Shown here piece after piece: positions 1 to 9,046 of a stretch of DNA of 26,431 nt. The DNA is from a virus. Each line of letters begins with the position of its first letter. Within the stretch, counting starts at the first letter, position 1. The DNA is taken from positions 1 to 26,431 of IMG/VR virus record IMGVR_UViG_3300028071_000006. One strand, given 5' to 3'. The position numbers and the translations under genes are program-made. Below the pieces are notes generated by a model, which saw only the letters and a list, made by a program, of their open reading frames with translations, was not told the DNA's origin and did not search any database.

Positions 1-2421
1 CATGCCCTTCTCGTTGACCACCGCCGTGTCCGGCACGTCCACGCTGCGTCCGAGCTTCTCACTCAGGCGGCTCACGGCTTCGTTGAACATGCGTGCATCG
101 CGGCGCTGGCCGCTCACCTCGCCGTCTTGATATGGCTGCGAGGTGCGCATGACTTTGGTCATGGCCACGGTGTCGAAGATGTCGCTGTCGGGCTTGTCCG
201 GGTTCGTTCGCAGCGCCCGTGGGCTCGTGCGTCGATCGTCCGCGCCCTTGCCGCCCTTGAAGCGCATGCGGCTGACACCGACGGCACTCAGGGGTGCGCT
301 CGGGTCTGCTTTGCTCTGTTCGGGGCTCTGCTGCTCGAAGGCCAGCGCCGGGTCTTTGGGGTCCGGGTCTTCCACCTCGGTCTCGGTCAGGCCGTCGTCG
401 AAGTCGGCGCCGTCCTCGTCACTGGCCGTGTCAACGCGCTGCTCTTCCTTCAGGCGGCTCTTGCGGATGTCCTCGAGCACGCTGTCGGTCTTTTCGCCGA
501 AGTACTCGCGCATGCCTTCGATGATCTGGCGCGAGCGGTAGCGGTCTTCGGCCGTGCCTCGGTCGGGGCGAGCATCCCACTCACGCACGGCGCGGTACAG
601 CGCGCGCATGTCAGAGGTGGTCACAGACTTGGCCTGCTCCGGCTGCAGCGCGTTGGTCATGCGGCCGATCACGCGGGTGTAGCTGTCACGCGTGTCGAGG
701 ACGTTGTTCAGGCCCTTGTAGAACGCATCGCGCTGCTGCAGGGTCGCTCCGGGGAACGTCGCGCGGAACACTTGCTCCATCACGGCAGACGAGTGCTCGC
801 CCAATGCGTCATCGAGCATGCTCACGGTGCGAGCAGGGACGCGCTCGCCGATCGTCATGGCACGCACGGTGTTGGCCAGAGCGCTGCTGAACGCGGTGCG
901 CACTTCAGGGTCCACCTCCACGCCGTGATTGTTCAGGGCGCGCGAGACCACGCTCTCGTCGATCTGCGCACCCAGGCCGGACATCACTTTCGACTGCTTG
1001 GCGTTTTTGTCGGCAGCGGGCAGACGCGCTTCGGCCCAGGCGCGCATGTCGTCGGTCGCGCTGCGCAGCATCGTGCTGGCGCGGTCGTAGCCCTCACGGG
1101 CCTTCTGCATGCCTGCCACGGTCGCGCGGTTGGCTGCGTCGCCCAGGTTGCCGGCCGCCTCGGTGAGCTGAGCCCGGCGCTCGGGGGTCAACCATGCGTC
1201 GGTCTTGGCCAAGAGGCCGTCGGCGAACTCCTTGGCTTTGGCCGCGTGGCCCTTGTCCATCTCCTGCACGCGCGCTTGGAACTCAGGGCTGGCGGGGTCG
1301 CCCTCGGTCAGCACCGGGTCGTCTTCCAAGGGTTTACCCTGAGTCATCCGCTCGGCGGCGGACGCGGCCTTGCCCTTGAGGCCTGCCAGGGCGTCGAGCA
1401 CGGTTTGGCCGGCATCCGCGCCTACGTTTTTGACATTTTGCGCCACGCCTGCCAGATCGGTCTCATCCAGCGCCGTCTTACCGGCCGTCAGGGCCTCGGA
1501 TACGCCCGTGGCGGCGTTTTCAGCGCCCCGGCGGGCACTCGACACTGCCTGATCGCTCAGGCCCGCAGCGGCGGTTTTAAGCGCTCCGGGCGCAGCCTTC
1601 ACTTTTTCGGACATTCCCTGCACGGCAGCCCGCGCCGCAGCGCCGCCGCGCGCCGCCACGTCGCCTGCAGCACCGGGCACGCCCAAGGCTGCGCCACCCA
1701 GGGCACCAGCGATGGCGTTGTCTCGGATGGCCGTCGCGTCGAGATCTTGGCCCATGGCCACTTGCTTGAACGCCTCTCCGCCCGCCTCGGTGGCGCTCTC
1801 GCCCAGGGCTGCGCCTGCGATGTTCTTCGCGGTGGTGGCCCGCAGGCCGCCGCCCGCCACCAGCGGTGCGGCAGCGCGGCCTGCCAGCTTGGCCCCGACG
1901 ACACCGGGCACGACGCTTTGCAGGGCCGCGGAACCGCCGCCGATCAACGCGGCGTCACGCAGGTTCACAGCCTGCCCTGCGTCTTGCTGGCGCTGCACGA
2001 CGTCGCCCATCTCCATCGGGGCGAACGTGGCGGCGGGGGCAAGCATGCGCGTCGTCAGGCCTGCATTGCGCGTCAGGACGCCGGCCGCGACGGCTGGCAC
2101 GACAGACGGCAGGGCCTGCCCGACCGTACCTGCGCCAAACTCCAGCGCGTCGCGCAGCGATCCGATCTGGTCGACCGACTGCACGCGCGGTGCGGCTTCG
2201 GCCGCTCGCTGGCGCAGCTCCGTCGCTTTGTCGTGCAGTCCGCGCCCGAGACCGTCAGCGCCCAGCTCGTTCGCGACTGCGCCGCCCAGGCTAGCGAGCT
2301 GCGAACCCATGCCCAGCGTACCGGAACGCAAGCCCGCGCCCGCCGCCTCGCCGAGAGTCTGCCCTTGATCGACGCCCTCGGAAGGAGTCAGCTGCTTGAT
2401 GGTGTCGGTGAGGATGCCCAT
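1..2421 (-). CDS. Giant internal virion (DNA-ejection) protein, N-terminal part, runs off left edge
   Basis: An open minus-strand frame of 807 codons starts at the ATG at 2421 and is still open at base 1, so only the N-terminal part is seen. The ATG overlaps the TAA of the upstream gene (TAATG) and has an AAGGA Shine-Dalgarno about 8 bases upstream. Residues 1-250 are rich in Gly and Ala, with several weakly hydrophobic stretches (about 94-116, 158-190, 236-252) and a GESATEAGGE motif near 207-216, a pattern common in very large phage internal virion or polyvalent proteins. Residues about 250-640 look helical and charged, and 665-700 are very acidic. No catalytic motif is visible in this part. 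Last in the late operon after two other putative virion proteins, it probably is packaged in the capsid and ejected with the DNA. That role is inferred from position, size and composition; enzymatic domains may lie in the unseen C-terminal part. Confidence 0.72.
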   Translation of the reverse strand, partial: MGILTDTIKQLTPSEGVDQGQTLGEAAGAGLRSGTLGMGSQLASLGGAVANELGADGLGRGLHDKATELRQRAAEAAPRVQSVDQIGSLRDALEFGAGTVGQALPSVVPAVAAGVLTRNAGLTTRMLAPAATFAPMEMGDVVQRQQDAGQAVNLRDAALIGGGSAALQSVVPGVVGAKLAGRAAAPLVAGGGLRATTAKNIAGAALGESATEAGGEAFKQVAMGQDLDATAIRDNAIAGALGGAALGVPGAAGDVAARGGAAARAAVQGMSEKVKAAPGALKTAAAGLSDQAVSSARRGAENAATGVSEALTAGKTALDETDLAGVAQNVKNVGADAGQTVLDALAGLKGKAASAAERMTQGKPLEDDPVLTEGDPASPEFQARVQEMDKGHAAKAKEFADGLLAKTDAWLTPERRAQLTEAAGNLGDAANRATVAGMQKAREGYDRASTMLRSATDDMRAWAEARLPAADKNAKQSKVMSGLGAQIDESVVSRALNNHGVEVDPEVRTAFSSALANTVRAMTIGERVPARTVSMLDDALGEHSSAVMEQVFRATFPGATLQQRDAFYKGLNNVLDTRDSYTRVIGRMTNALQPEQAKSVTTSDMRALYRAVREWDARPDRGTAEDRYRSRQIIEGMREYFGEKTDSVLEDIRKSRLKEEQRVDTASDEDGADFDDGLTETEVEDPDPKDPALAFEQQSPEQSKADPSAPLSAVGVSRMRFKGGKGADDRRTSPRALRTNPDKPDSDIFDTVAMTKVMRTSQPYQDGEVSGQRRDARMFNEAVSRLSEKLGRSVDVPDTAVVNEKGM

Positions 2422-4271
2422 TATCGGAGTCCTTTGAGGGCGGCCTGCTCTTCCAGAGTCGGGCCGAGTGTTGAGGTCGGGGCCTTGAAGAGGTCAGGCA
2501 GGACATAGTTCGCCGGACCGTCTGCGTATCGGAGGTCGTTGACGCCGATGCTGCCGCCTCCTGCCATCTTGAAGCGCTTCTGCACAAGGCCGGCGTCGGT
2601 GCCAGTGATGGCGTAATCGAACAGGTCGTCCGAGCGATTGGCAGTAGCCGTACCAGGGATGAGACCACGGGCCTCGGTCACGCGGTTGCGACGATCGAAC
2701 AGCTGCTTGAGGGTCTGCTTGTCTTGCTCGTCCAGAGCGGCGATGCCGAGCTGCTGCAGGCGCTCAGCCTTCTGCACGCTGGCGGCGTCGCCCGCTTGCT
2801 GCAGGCGCGTGATCATGTTGCCCAGCGTGGCGTTCACAGCGGTGTTGAAATCCGCGACCTTGGCCTCGTCCGGAATCGCTTTGCCGTCCTTGTCGCGCGT
2901 CACGAACGCGGACTTCGCCCACTCGTTGAAATTGTTGCGCGCGTCTTGCCGCTGGCCAAACATGGTCTTGGCTCGCTCTTCGCCGAACTTGGCGACGTCG
3001 AGCTGGTACTGGCGATCGTCCTTCATCTGCGCCATGCGCCCCTGCATGCGGGCGATGCCGGCCTGCACGTCCTGGCCGCGCAGCGAGACAGCGTTGTTCC
3101 CCTCAGCGATCGCGCGCTGCGTGTCTTGGCCTCGCTGAGCGGTCGCATTGTTGATCTCGTTCATGCCCTGCTCGACCTCGTTTCGAGCGGATGCACGCGC
3201 CGTGTTTTCGATGTCGCCGGACAGCTGCCCGGCCAACTGCATGGCTGCAGCTCGCTCACGCGCGCTGCCGCTGCGCAGGCCATCAGTCACAGCGCGCTGG
3301 GCGTTGCCCTGAGCGACTTGATCGCGGAAGGTCTGAGCCGAGCGCACCTGGGACGGCACGCTGCCGCCCAAGCTGGCCGCCCCGCCGCCTGCCACCATCG
3401 GTTCGGTTGCAGGAGTGGGGGCCACGGACGATGCGGTGGGGACGCCCGGGGCGATCGACACGGCGCCGCCGCGCATGCCCATCAAGGCGGCGTTGTCCGG
3501 CCCTGCGACATTGGTGTACAGCGTGCGGCCATCCGGCGTGGTGACGCGGCGCACGCTGTTGTCGCTGGCGGTGTCCAAGGCGCGAGCCTGCCAGCCCGCG
3601 GGCAAGTCGTTCGTGACCTGCGGGCCGCTGCCCGGCGGGGTGTTGCTCGGGTACACGGGCGCGCGCAAGTCAGCGGTACCGGCAGCGGGCGCTGCGAACG
3701 ACATCGGCGCGACGTTGGGTTCGCTGGGGTTGTCTCGGAACAGCTTGCCTGCGAGTCCGCCGGTCAGGTTGTTTCCCAGGTCGGACGCGAACCCGCCAGC
3801 GCGCAGTGCGGCGAACTTGGCAATGTCGCCGATGCTGCCGTCACCCGTGGGCTCGCTGACGCCGAAGCGCTTCGCGTAGCGGGCAGTGCTGTCGTCTTGC
3901 ATGGAGTCGCCGATGGCCTGTGCTGCAGCCACAGCGCCGCCGGCCTTGAGCATCCCGGACACCTTGCTGCTGTTGAGCACCCCGCGCACCGTGTTGCCGG
4001 CGGCGCCGGTCATCGAGCGCAAGCCGCTGAGCGAGGTGGTCGGTTGCCCAGGCACGGACGGAGGCGCGCGCATCGCGCCTGCTTGCTGCGACGCGCGGAA
4101 TGCCTGCGCTTCAGCGCTCGGTGCACCGGCTGCAACGTTCGGGTTGCGGAGGCCCGCCGAGTTCGGCTGTGCGTGAAACTCGGTGACTTCCACGCCCGGG
4201 ATAGGGCGAGCGCTGCGCATCGTCGGACTGAGCTCGTCGACCTCAAGGCCGGGGATTCGTGGAGTTGCCAT
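2421..4271 (-). CDS. Putative internal virion protein (616 aa)
   Basis: 616-residue protein with no catalytic motif recognised. The N-terminus carries a duplicated linear motif, IPGLEVDEL at residues 6-14 and IPGVEVTEF at 24-32, 18 residues apart. Residues 60-260 are Gly/Ala/Pro-rich and low in complexity; the middle (about 290-470) is strongly helical, rich in Gln, Arg and Ala, and likely coiled coil; the C-terminal 100 residues look globular. The start ATG has a TAAGGAG Shine-Dalgarno whose TAA is the stop codon of the upstream gene, and the stop overlaps the start of the giant protein (TAATG). Placement directly before the giant ejection protein, and the helical composition, suggest a DNA-ejection or inner-core protein functionally like the middle internal virion proteins of podoviruses. 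This is inference from context; no specific family was recognised. Confidence 0.7.
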   Translation of the reverse strand: MATPRIPGLEVDELSPTMRSARPIPGVEVTEFHAQPNSAGLRNPNVAAGAPSAEAQAFRASQQAGAMRAPPSVPGQPTTSLSGLRSMTGAAGNTVRGVLNSSKVSGMLKAGGAVAAAQAIGDSMQDDSTARYAKRFGVSEPTGDGSIGDIAKFAALRAGGFASDLGNNLTGGLAGKLFRDNPSEPNVAPMSFAAPAAGTADLRAPVYPSNTPPGSGPQVTNDLPAGWQARALDTASDNSVRRVTTPDGRTLYTNVAGPDNAALMGMRGGAVSIAPGVPTASSVAPTPATEPMVAGGGAASLGGSVPSQVRSAQTFRDQVAQGNAQRAVTDGLRSGSARERAAAMQLAGQLSGDIENTARASARNEVEQGMNEINNATAQRGQDTQRAIAEGNNAVSLRGQDVQAGIARMQGRMAQMKDDRQYQLDVAKFGEERAKTMFGQRQDARNNFNEWAKSAFVTRDKDGKAIPDEAKVADFNTAVNATLGNMITRLQQAGDAASVQKAERLQQLGIAALDEQDKQTLKQLFDRRNRVTEARGLIPGTATANRSDDLFDYAITGTDAGLVQKRFKMAGGGSIGVNDLRYADGPANYVLPDLFKAPTSTLGPTLEEQAALKGLR

Positions 4272-4276
4272 GTCGG

Positions 4277-4283
4277 CTCCTTA
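4277..4283 (-). promoter_or_regulatory. Stop codon embedded in Shine-Dalgarno (TAAGGAG) for the 616-aa gene
   Basis: The minus strand reads TAAGGAGCCGACATG. The TAA terminates the 331-residue gene and the overlapping AAGGAG is the ribosome binding site of the next gene, so terminating ribosomes are placed directly on the next start. It fixes the start of the downstream gene at 4271. Confidence 0.75.
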
Positions 4284-5276
4284 CAGAGATTCGTTTCCAG
4301 AGAACTGAGTCTGAGCAGTCAGTCCGTTGAGAGCGGCAGCGGCCTGAGTCCCCAGGGACTGCGCTGCTGCCATTGTCGCCTGAACTCGCTGGTTCATGGC
4401 GTCGACGCTGGCCCGCTGGTTCGCCTCGCTCGTGCGTTGGACCAGTTCTGCGTTCGACAGGCGAGCGCGCAGCGGAAGTTCTGCTGCGGCCACTTGAGCC
4501 GTGTAGAAGCTCGACAGCGTCTGAGCGGCCTTGGCCTGGACGTCCAGCATGGCAGTGGTGATCGCAGCGCCCGTCTGCGGCCCCAGGGCCAGCACGCGGA
4601 TGTACTCGCCGGCCGACTGCAGCGCCTGCGTGCGCAAGGTGATGGCGCGCTCGACGGCGAAACGTACATTCTCGATCTCCAGCGTCATCGCCTGGATGGC
4701 GAGCTGGCGGGAGTTGTCGCCCAGTCGGTCACCCGCTTCGCGGCGGATGTTGGCGATGCTGGCCATCATGCTCCCGGGCGGGAGGCGGTAGCGCTTGGCA
4801 GAGAACCCCGTGAGCGCCTGTCGTTCAGTCCGTCGAGCTTCTGCCAGCACGCGGTCGCGATCGCGGTCATAGATGCGCTGTTCCGCCGCAGGCGTCAGGC
4901 CGGTTCCGCCTTCAGAGATGGCTTTGTTGAGCCAGTCGCCGGCAGCGGTGAACGCATCGGTGTTGCCGAAGTATTCGCTGATGAACGACGTGAAGTTGTC
5001 GGTCAGCAGCGCTTTGATCTCATTGACCGTGGACGTGTAGAGACCTGTCGCCTCTGCGATCGACATCGGCTCCGTCAGGCTCGGCGTGGACGGGATCTCA
5101 GGCAGCGCGGCTTGCGGCGTCGACACGATCAGCGAGGGCGTGGACGCGCGGTCCACCGCGTCTTGAGACATGCTCAGGGCGTCGGCGGATTTCTGAAACG
5201 CCAAGTCCCACGCTTCGTTGTAGACGCCCGTGACGAACGCGGCTGCGACGGAAGGGCCGGTGTAGGTGAATGCCAT
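4281..5276 (-). CDS. Helical virion protein, likely ejection or tail-associated (331 aa)
   Basis: 331-residue, mostly alpha-helical protein rich in Ala, Gln and Arg. After a short N-terminal region with Pro-rich linkers (residues 45-70), it has a helical stretch with RIYDRDRDR near residue 135 and a motif LPPGSMMASIANIRREAG near 165-182, of a type I associate with phage virion proteins next to internal virion genes. The C-terminal half repeats long heptad-like segments ending in Gln/Ala-rich sequence. The ATG shares one base with the upstream TGA (TGATG), so translation is coupled. Its TAA stop is part of the next gene's Shine-Dalgarno. It lies between a SPRY-like tail protein and two internal virion proteins, so it could be an ejection protein or a tail/needle component. 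The exact role is not determined by sequence. Confidence 0.65.
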   Translation of the reverse strand: MAFTYTGPSVAAAFVTGVYNEAWDLAFQKSADALSMSQDAVDRASTPSLIVSTPQAALPEIPSTPSLTEPMSIAEATGLYTSTVNEIKALLTDNFTSFISEYFGNTDAFTAAGDWLNKAISEGGTGLTPAAEQRIYDRDRDRVLAEARRTERQALTGFSAKRYRLPPGSMMASIANIRREAGDRLGDNSRQLAIQAMTLEIENVRFAVERAITLRTQALQSAGEYIRVLALGPQTGAAITTAMLDVQAKAAQTLSSFYTAQVAAAELPLRARLSNAELVQRTSEANQRASVDAMNQRVQATMAAAQSLGTQAAAALNGLTAQTQFSGNESL

Positions 5277-7144
5277 CAGATTCTCCGAGAGGTAGGAGCC
5301 GAGCGGAACTCAATGCGGTCGAGTTCAAAGTCGTCACCATTGTCGTTGATGACCTCGAGCTCGAAGTAGGTGGCCCGCAGCCCTTTGCCGATGTCGACGC
5401 GCTGCATCTGCATCTCAGGGCTACTGCTTCGCGCGGTGTAGAGGTACGCATTATCCCCCACCGTCACCCGCAGGCGAAGTGGCCCGTCCGAAGCCGCCGC
5501 GAGGTAGCACTCCGACGCCCATTTGAGCAGCGAGGTGCCTGCGTCCACCGCGCCTGCGTTCACGGACGCCTGGATCGGCAGGCCGGCGTCTGTGTCACCG
5601 CCCAGCAAGAACACGCCGTCCCGCGAGAGCCCGTACACGTCGTCGCCGATGTGGAAGTACGACAAGAACCCGTACCCCTCGTAGCGGCTGAAAGCCGACG
5701 TGTCTGCGTTCACGACGATCGTCTCGCCTGCGTTGTCCCACAGCGGCACCCCTGCATACGTCTCGGCTCGGCTGGTGGCAATCGCTTCGATCAGCTCGAC
5801 GACGTCGAAGTCTCCGCTCGCTGTCGCTCGCGTAAAAGCGTCGCTGTCGATGACGGTCGCAACGGCCAGTGTGGCTGTGCCTGATGCCGTCATGTTGATG
5901 GCCGCAAAGGCAATCTGTGTGCCGGCGATCTCGTGGGCCGTGATGGTGCGCGAAATGATCGACGCGTTCTCGTTGCCTTCGTAGGCGTTGGCGTACGAGG
6001 ACAGACGCGGCAGGGTCACGACTGCTTCGCCGTACACGCGATCGCTACCGCGCGACACAAACGTCGGCATGGTGAGGTTGCCGCTGATCACGCCTCCGGT
6101 CGTACCGACCGCGGCCGATGTCAGGTAGGCCATGGACCCTTTCGACAGCCCGTAAGGCGGCACGACTTTGCTGGTGTACGCGTCGGACGTCAGCGCGGGC
6201 AGGCGAGTCGTCGCTTGGCCGTACGGGCGCCCGTACGCGGACGCAAGGGCGATGACCGGCTGCATGGTGCACGAGACCGTGGCGATCAAGTGCCCGCCGC
6301 CGGCAGTTCGCAACGAGGCCATGTACGCGGCGGCAGCGGCGTACGCGCCCTCACCGCCCGCGCTGCGCAACGGCTGCATAGATGAGGCGCCGGACGCTTC
6401 AGCCGTGAGGATCGGGTCGTACACATAGTCGCCGCCGGAGTACAAGCTTGCGAGCAGGAACACAGGTGTCGTGCTGGGTGCGGACGACGTGAACACAGTC
6501 GTGTCGTTGACCGTGTATGTCACCGTGCCGTTTTTTCGACGAATGCCGAATACGTCCCCGGATGCAAACACGGTGTCTTCCGTGCGGCGCACACCCTTCT
6601 CGTAGATCGCGTAAGTGCGACCCTGGATGTAGAAGTTGTGAGACATCACGGTGTAGTCGTAGAGTGCTGTCCAGCGCCCCACGAACGCGGCTTCCAGCAG
6701 ACCGACCATGGCCCCGACGTTGTTGGTGTCCGCCTTGAACGACACGCGCCCGTCAGAAAGCAGCACGTCTACGGACCGGGCCGTGCCGGTCCAGCCGAGG
6801 TTGTACTCCGTCACCACTGTGGGCGGGACCGACGCACGGTACGGCGTGGGGGCGATGTACGACTGCTCCGGCACAAACCGCGAAACGTTCTGCAGTGTGC
6901 AGAGGATCGCGTAGTTGACGTTGTACGAGAGGTCAGACCCTGCGCCGCCCATGGTGAGCAGCTGTTGGGCCAGCTCTTCGATGGACTGCCCGGTGTCGTA
7001 CAGGTCGTAGTTGACGACGCTGCACACCCGCTGCTGTTCCGTCACCCAGTGCGCAGGGATGTACGGGCGGCCAGGACTGGCCGGCACAGCAGATGAGCCG
7101 GGGAGGGTGTAGGTGTACGAGACCTTGGTCAGAACGTTGCGCAT
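5276..7144 (-). CDS. Tail protein with SPRY/ConA-like domain (622 aa)
   Basis: 622-residue protein. Residues about 112-247 form a beta-rich module with the hallmarks of a SPRY/concanavalin-like sandwich: a regular alternation of beta strands, GDVFGIRRKNGTVTYTVN (197-213), then ASLYSGGDYVYDP (232-244). The central part (about 300-430) is rich in Thr, Ser, Tyr and Ala with repeated short LPAL/LPRL strand motifs, typical of beta-structured phage surface proteins. The C-terminal 80 residues (ending FELDRIEFRSAPTSRRI) resemble a jelly-roll cap with acidic residues. An AAGGGTGAG ribosome site precedes the ATG, which directly follows the preceding TAA. A role in the tail, possibly carbohydrate recognition, is inferred from fold signs and neighbours; no enzyme motif is seen. 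Confidence 0.65.
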   Translation of the reverse strand: MRNVLTKVSYTYTLPGSSAVPASPGRPYIPAHWVTEQQRVCSVVNYDLYDTGQSIEELAQQLLTMGGAGSDLSYNVNYAILCTLQNVSRFVPEQSYIAPTPYRASVPPTVVTEYNLGWTGTARSVDVLLSDGRVSFKADTNNVGAMVGLLEAAFVGRWTALYDYTVMSHNFYIQGRTYAIYEKGVRRTEDTVFASGDVFGIRRKNGTVTYTVNDTTVFTSSAPSTTPVFLLASLYSGGDYVYDPILTAEASGASSMQPLRSAGGEGAYAAAAAYMASLRTAGGGHLIATVSCTMQPVIALASAYGRPYGQATTRLPALTSDAYTSKVVPPYGLSKGSMAYLTSAAVGTTGGVISGNLTMPTFVSRGSDRVYGEAVVTLPRLSSYANAYEGNENASIISRTITAHEIAGTQIAFAAINMTASGTATLAVATVIDSDAFTRATASGDFDVVELIEAIATSRAETYAGVPLWDNAGETIVVNADTSAFSRYEGYGFLSYFHIGDDVYGLSRDGVFLLGGDTDAGLPIQASVNAGAVDAGTSLLKWASECYLAAASDGPLRLRVTVGDNAYLYTARSSSPEMQMQRVDIGKGLRATYFELEVINDNGDDFELDRIEFRSAPTSRRI

Positions 7145-9046
7145 TTACTCACCCTTGAAATCGTTGGGGAAGGCCGGGAACGGAGGGGCCAGTTTTTTGT
7201 TTGACATGATCAGCAAGCCCGTGTCTCCGCCGCATCCGTCCGGGTCAAATTCTCCGTACGGTAAGTCTACGCCGGCCGACACCGTGAGCGCCTTCGTGAA
7301 CGTGTCGAACAGGTCGGTCGTCTTCCACCAGACGATCTCGGTCTTCCCTGATACCTGCTGCCCGATCAAGATCGAGCCGTCAGAGACTCCGTCTTTCCAC
7401 GGGCTCTGCACGACCAGCGGCGGGCTGCGGTACACCGCGGGCCATAGGTCTTCTGGTAGGTCTTTTGTCACCCACGTAGCACCAAAGTCGGTCGTCAGCA
7501 TGATCTTCCAGGCCTTCGGGTTCCAGTGGCGGATCGGAACCATGATGCACCCCTCGCCGAACGACCAGTGCTGGCTCTTGGCTGCGTTGTCGGCCGCCCA
7601 AGACACAGTCGGGCCCGCGCACCCGGCAGCGATGTCTCCGTAGTACGTCAGGCTGTACAGATCATTGCGGACGAAGTCCGCAGGCATCACCACCGACGGC
7701 AGCCCCCACGAGGACAAGTCCAGAGCCGTGTACGGCAAGCGCCACGTCGTGCCGCTGCGCCCCATCCACCCGCGTTGGCCTCGCGCATCGAGTGGGCCGG
7801 TGACTCGCGAGCGCCATGCGTCGGCAGGCCAGGATGCTTGGGTGTACCCGTCGTCATCCCCGATGAACAGGACAGGGCGTGTCGTCGTGTTCGGCCCCGG
7901 CGCCGCCTGCGTGACATAGCCGGTCGTGTCCCCCGCGCTGAAGTACAGAAAATGCTTGCCCGCGCCCATGTACCCGATCAGCACGTGGGGCTCGATGCCC
8001 TGTAGTGCGCTCGAGTTGTATGGCAGTAGGTCTGCCGTCACCCACGGGCTGATGACTTCCTCCAGTACCGGCTCATGGACGATGGACCACGTCTCTCCGA
8101 AGTCGTCCGTACGTACCGTGTACACGGACAGGTTGTTCACGTTGTTCGCCGATACGTCGGCGTCTGTACAGGTGACGTACAGCGCTCGCGCTTTACCGCG
8201 CCCGGTACAGAACACACGCGACATGCTGCTTCGTCCGGACCCCACAGGCAACGTCGAGCAGTTTCGCGTGAACTTGGTGCTGAGTGCTTTCGTCTTCGTG
8301 TTTCCGATGGCGATCTGGTGACGGTACACCCCTACACCCAGCGTGTACGTGAGCGAGCTAACACCGAACACGTAGTCTCCGTCATCGTTTTGCCCGAGCG
8401 CAAAGACCCCGTATGGCGCGGCGCTCATGGACATGTCGGCAAGATGCTTGGCCGTGGAGTGTGTTGTCGTTGAGCGCAATTCTTGGAATGAGGTTGCCCC
8501 CGTCAACGCGTATGACACGGACTTGGAATCTTCTGCTGGCTCGTCTTCGGTGCCTGGGCGTTTCACGTACGTCAGTACGGGCCACGTACTGATGAACGAC
8601 CAGTTGGTAAACGGCACGTCGCGTTGGTAGGACTGCCGGCACCATAGGACGTACCCCCCACCCACATGCACTGCGCCCGTCCGTCCGTTGATGAACGACT
8701 TGGTCGCTCCGGGGATCGTCGGTACCGCCGGCACGGCTCCCATAGCGCTCGTGACGTTTGTCCCCTTTGATGCAGAGCCGCCGGTAAGGGCTCGGCTCAC
8801 GAGGGGCTTTTTGTTTGACGGTTCCGCGAAGTCTTGCTCAGTCGGCGTACTGAACACCGTGACGAGTCCCAGGTCGTCGGGCGTCTCGATCGTGCGCACG
8901 TAAGAGAACTCACCCGCTTTGTCGGCGATGGTGTTGCCGACGCGGCGGGTGAGGAAAGGGGCGTCAACCATGTCGAGCGCCCGCGAAGCGGCTTGGCCCA
9001 CCGGGGACGGCGAGCCGAGCACTTTAGGGAACGGAAACTTTTTCAT
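7145..9046 (-). CDS. Sialidase-like beta-propeller tail protein with Asp-boxes (633 aa)
   Basis: 633-residue protein with two clear Asp-box (BNR) motifs: TDDFGETW at residues 313-320 and TTDFGATW at 518-525. A degenerate third, TTDLFDTF, follows nearer the C-terminus. Asp-boxes mark blades of sialidase-type and sortilin-type propellers (established family knowledge). The first 170 residues are likely a virion attachment region with little predicted enzyme content. The catalytic Arg triad and Tyr/Glu of true sialidases could not be confirmed, so it may be a glycan-binding or structural propeller and not an enzyme. The start overlaps the preceding gene by 23 bases and has no clear Shine-Dalgarno, so it probably depends on translational coupling. 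Flanked by ConA-like proteins, it fits a tail or receptor-recognition block. Confidence 0.65.
   Translation of the reverse strand: MKKFPFPKVLGSPSPVGQAASRALDMVDAPFLTRRVGNTIADKAGEFSYVRTIETPDDLGLVTVFSTPTEQDFAEPSNKKPLVSRALTGGSASKGTNVTSAMGAVPAVPTIPGATKSFINGRTGAVHVGGGYVLWCRQSYQRDVPFTNWSFISTWPVLTYVKRPGTEDEPAEDSKSVSYALTGATSFQELRSTTTHSTAKHLADMSMSAAPYGVFALGQNDDGDYVFGVSSLTYTLGVGVYRHQIAIGNTKTKALSTKFTRNCSTLPVGSGRSSMSRVFCTGRGKARALYVTCTDADVSANNVNNLSVYTVRTDDFGETWSIVHEPVLEEVISPWVTADLLPYNSSALQGIEPHVLIGYMGAGKHFLYFSAGDTTGYVTQAAPGPNTTTRPVLFIGDDDGYTQASWPADAWRSRVTGPLDARGQRGWMGRSGTTWRLPYTALDLSSWGLPSVVMPADFVRNDLYSLTYYGDIAAGCAGPTVSWAADNAAKSQHWSFGEGCIMVPIRHWNPKAWKIMLTTDFGATWVTKDLPEDLWPAVYRSPPLVVQSPWKDGVSDGSILIGQQVSGKTEIVWWKTTDLFDTFTKALTVSAGVDLPYGEFDPDGCGGDTGLLIMSNKKLAPPFPAFPNDFKGE

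Noticed and set aside
127-2508. 793-codon open frame on the plus strand
   Set aside because: Antisense to the giant internal virion gene and the end of the 616-aa gene. Low-complexity Arg/Gly/His-rich translation, no ribosome site, and a codon pattern that is the shadow of the GC-rich minus-strand gene.
2724-5369. 881-codon open frame on the plus strand
   Set aside because: Spans three consecutive minus-strand genes antisense. The translation has no recognisable domain and is typical of a shadow frame in GC-rich DNA.
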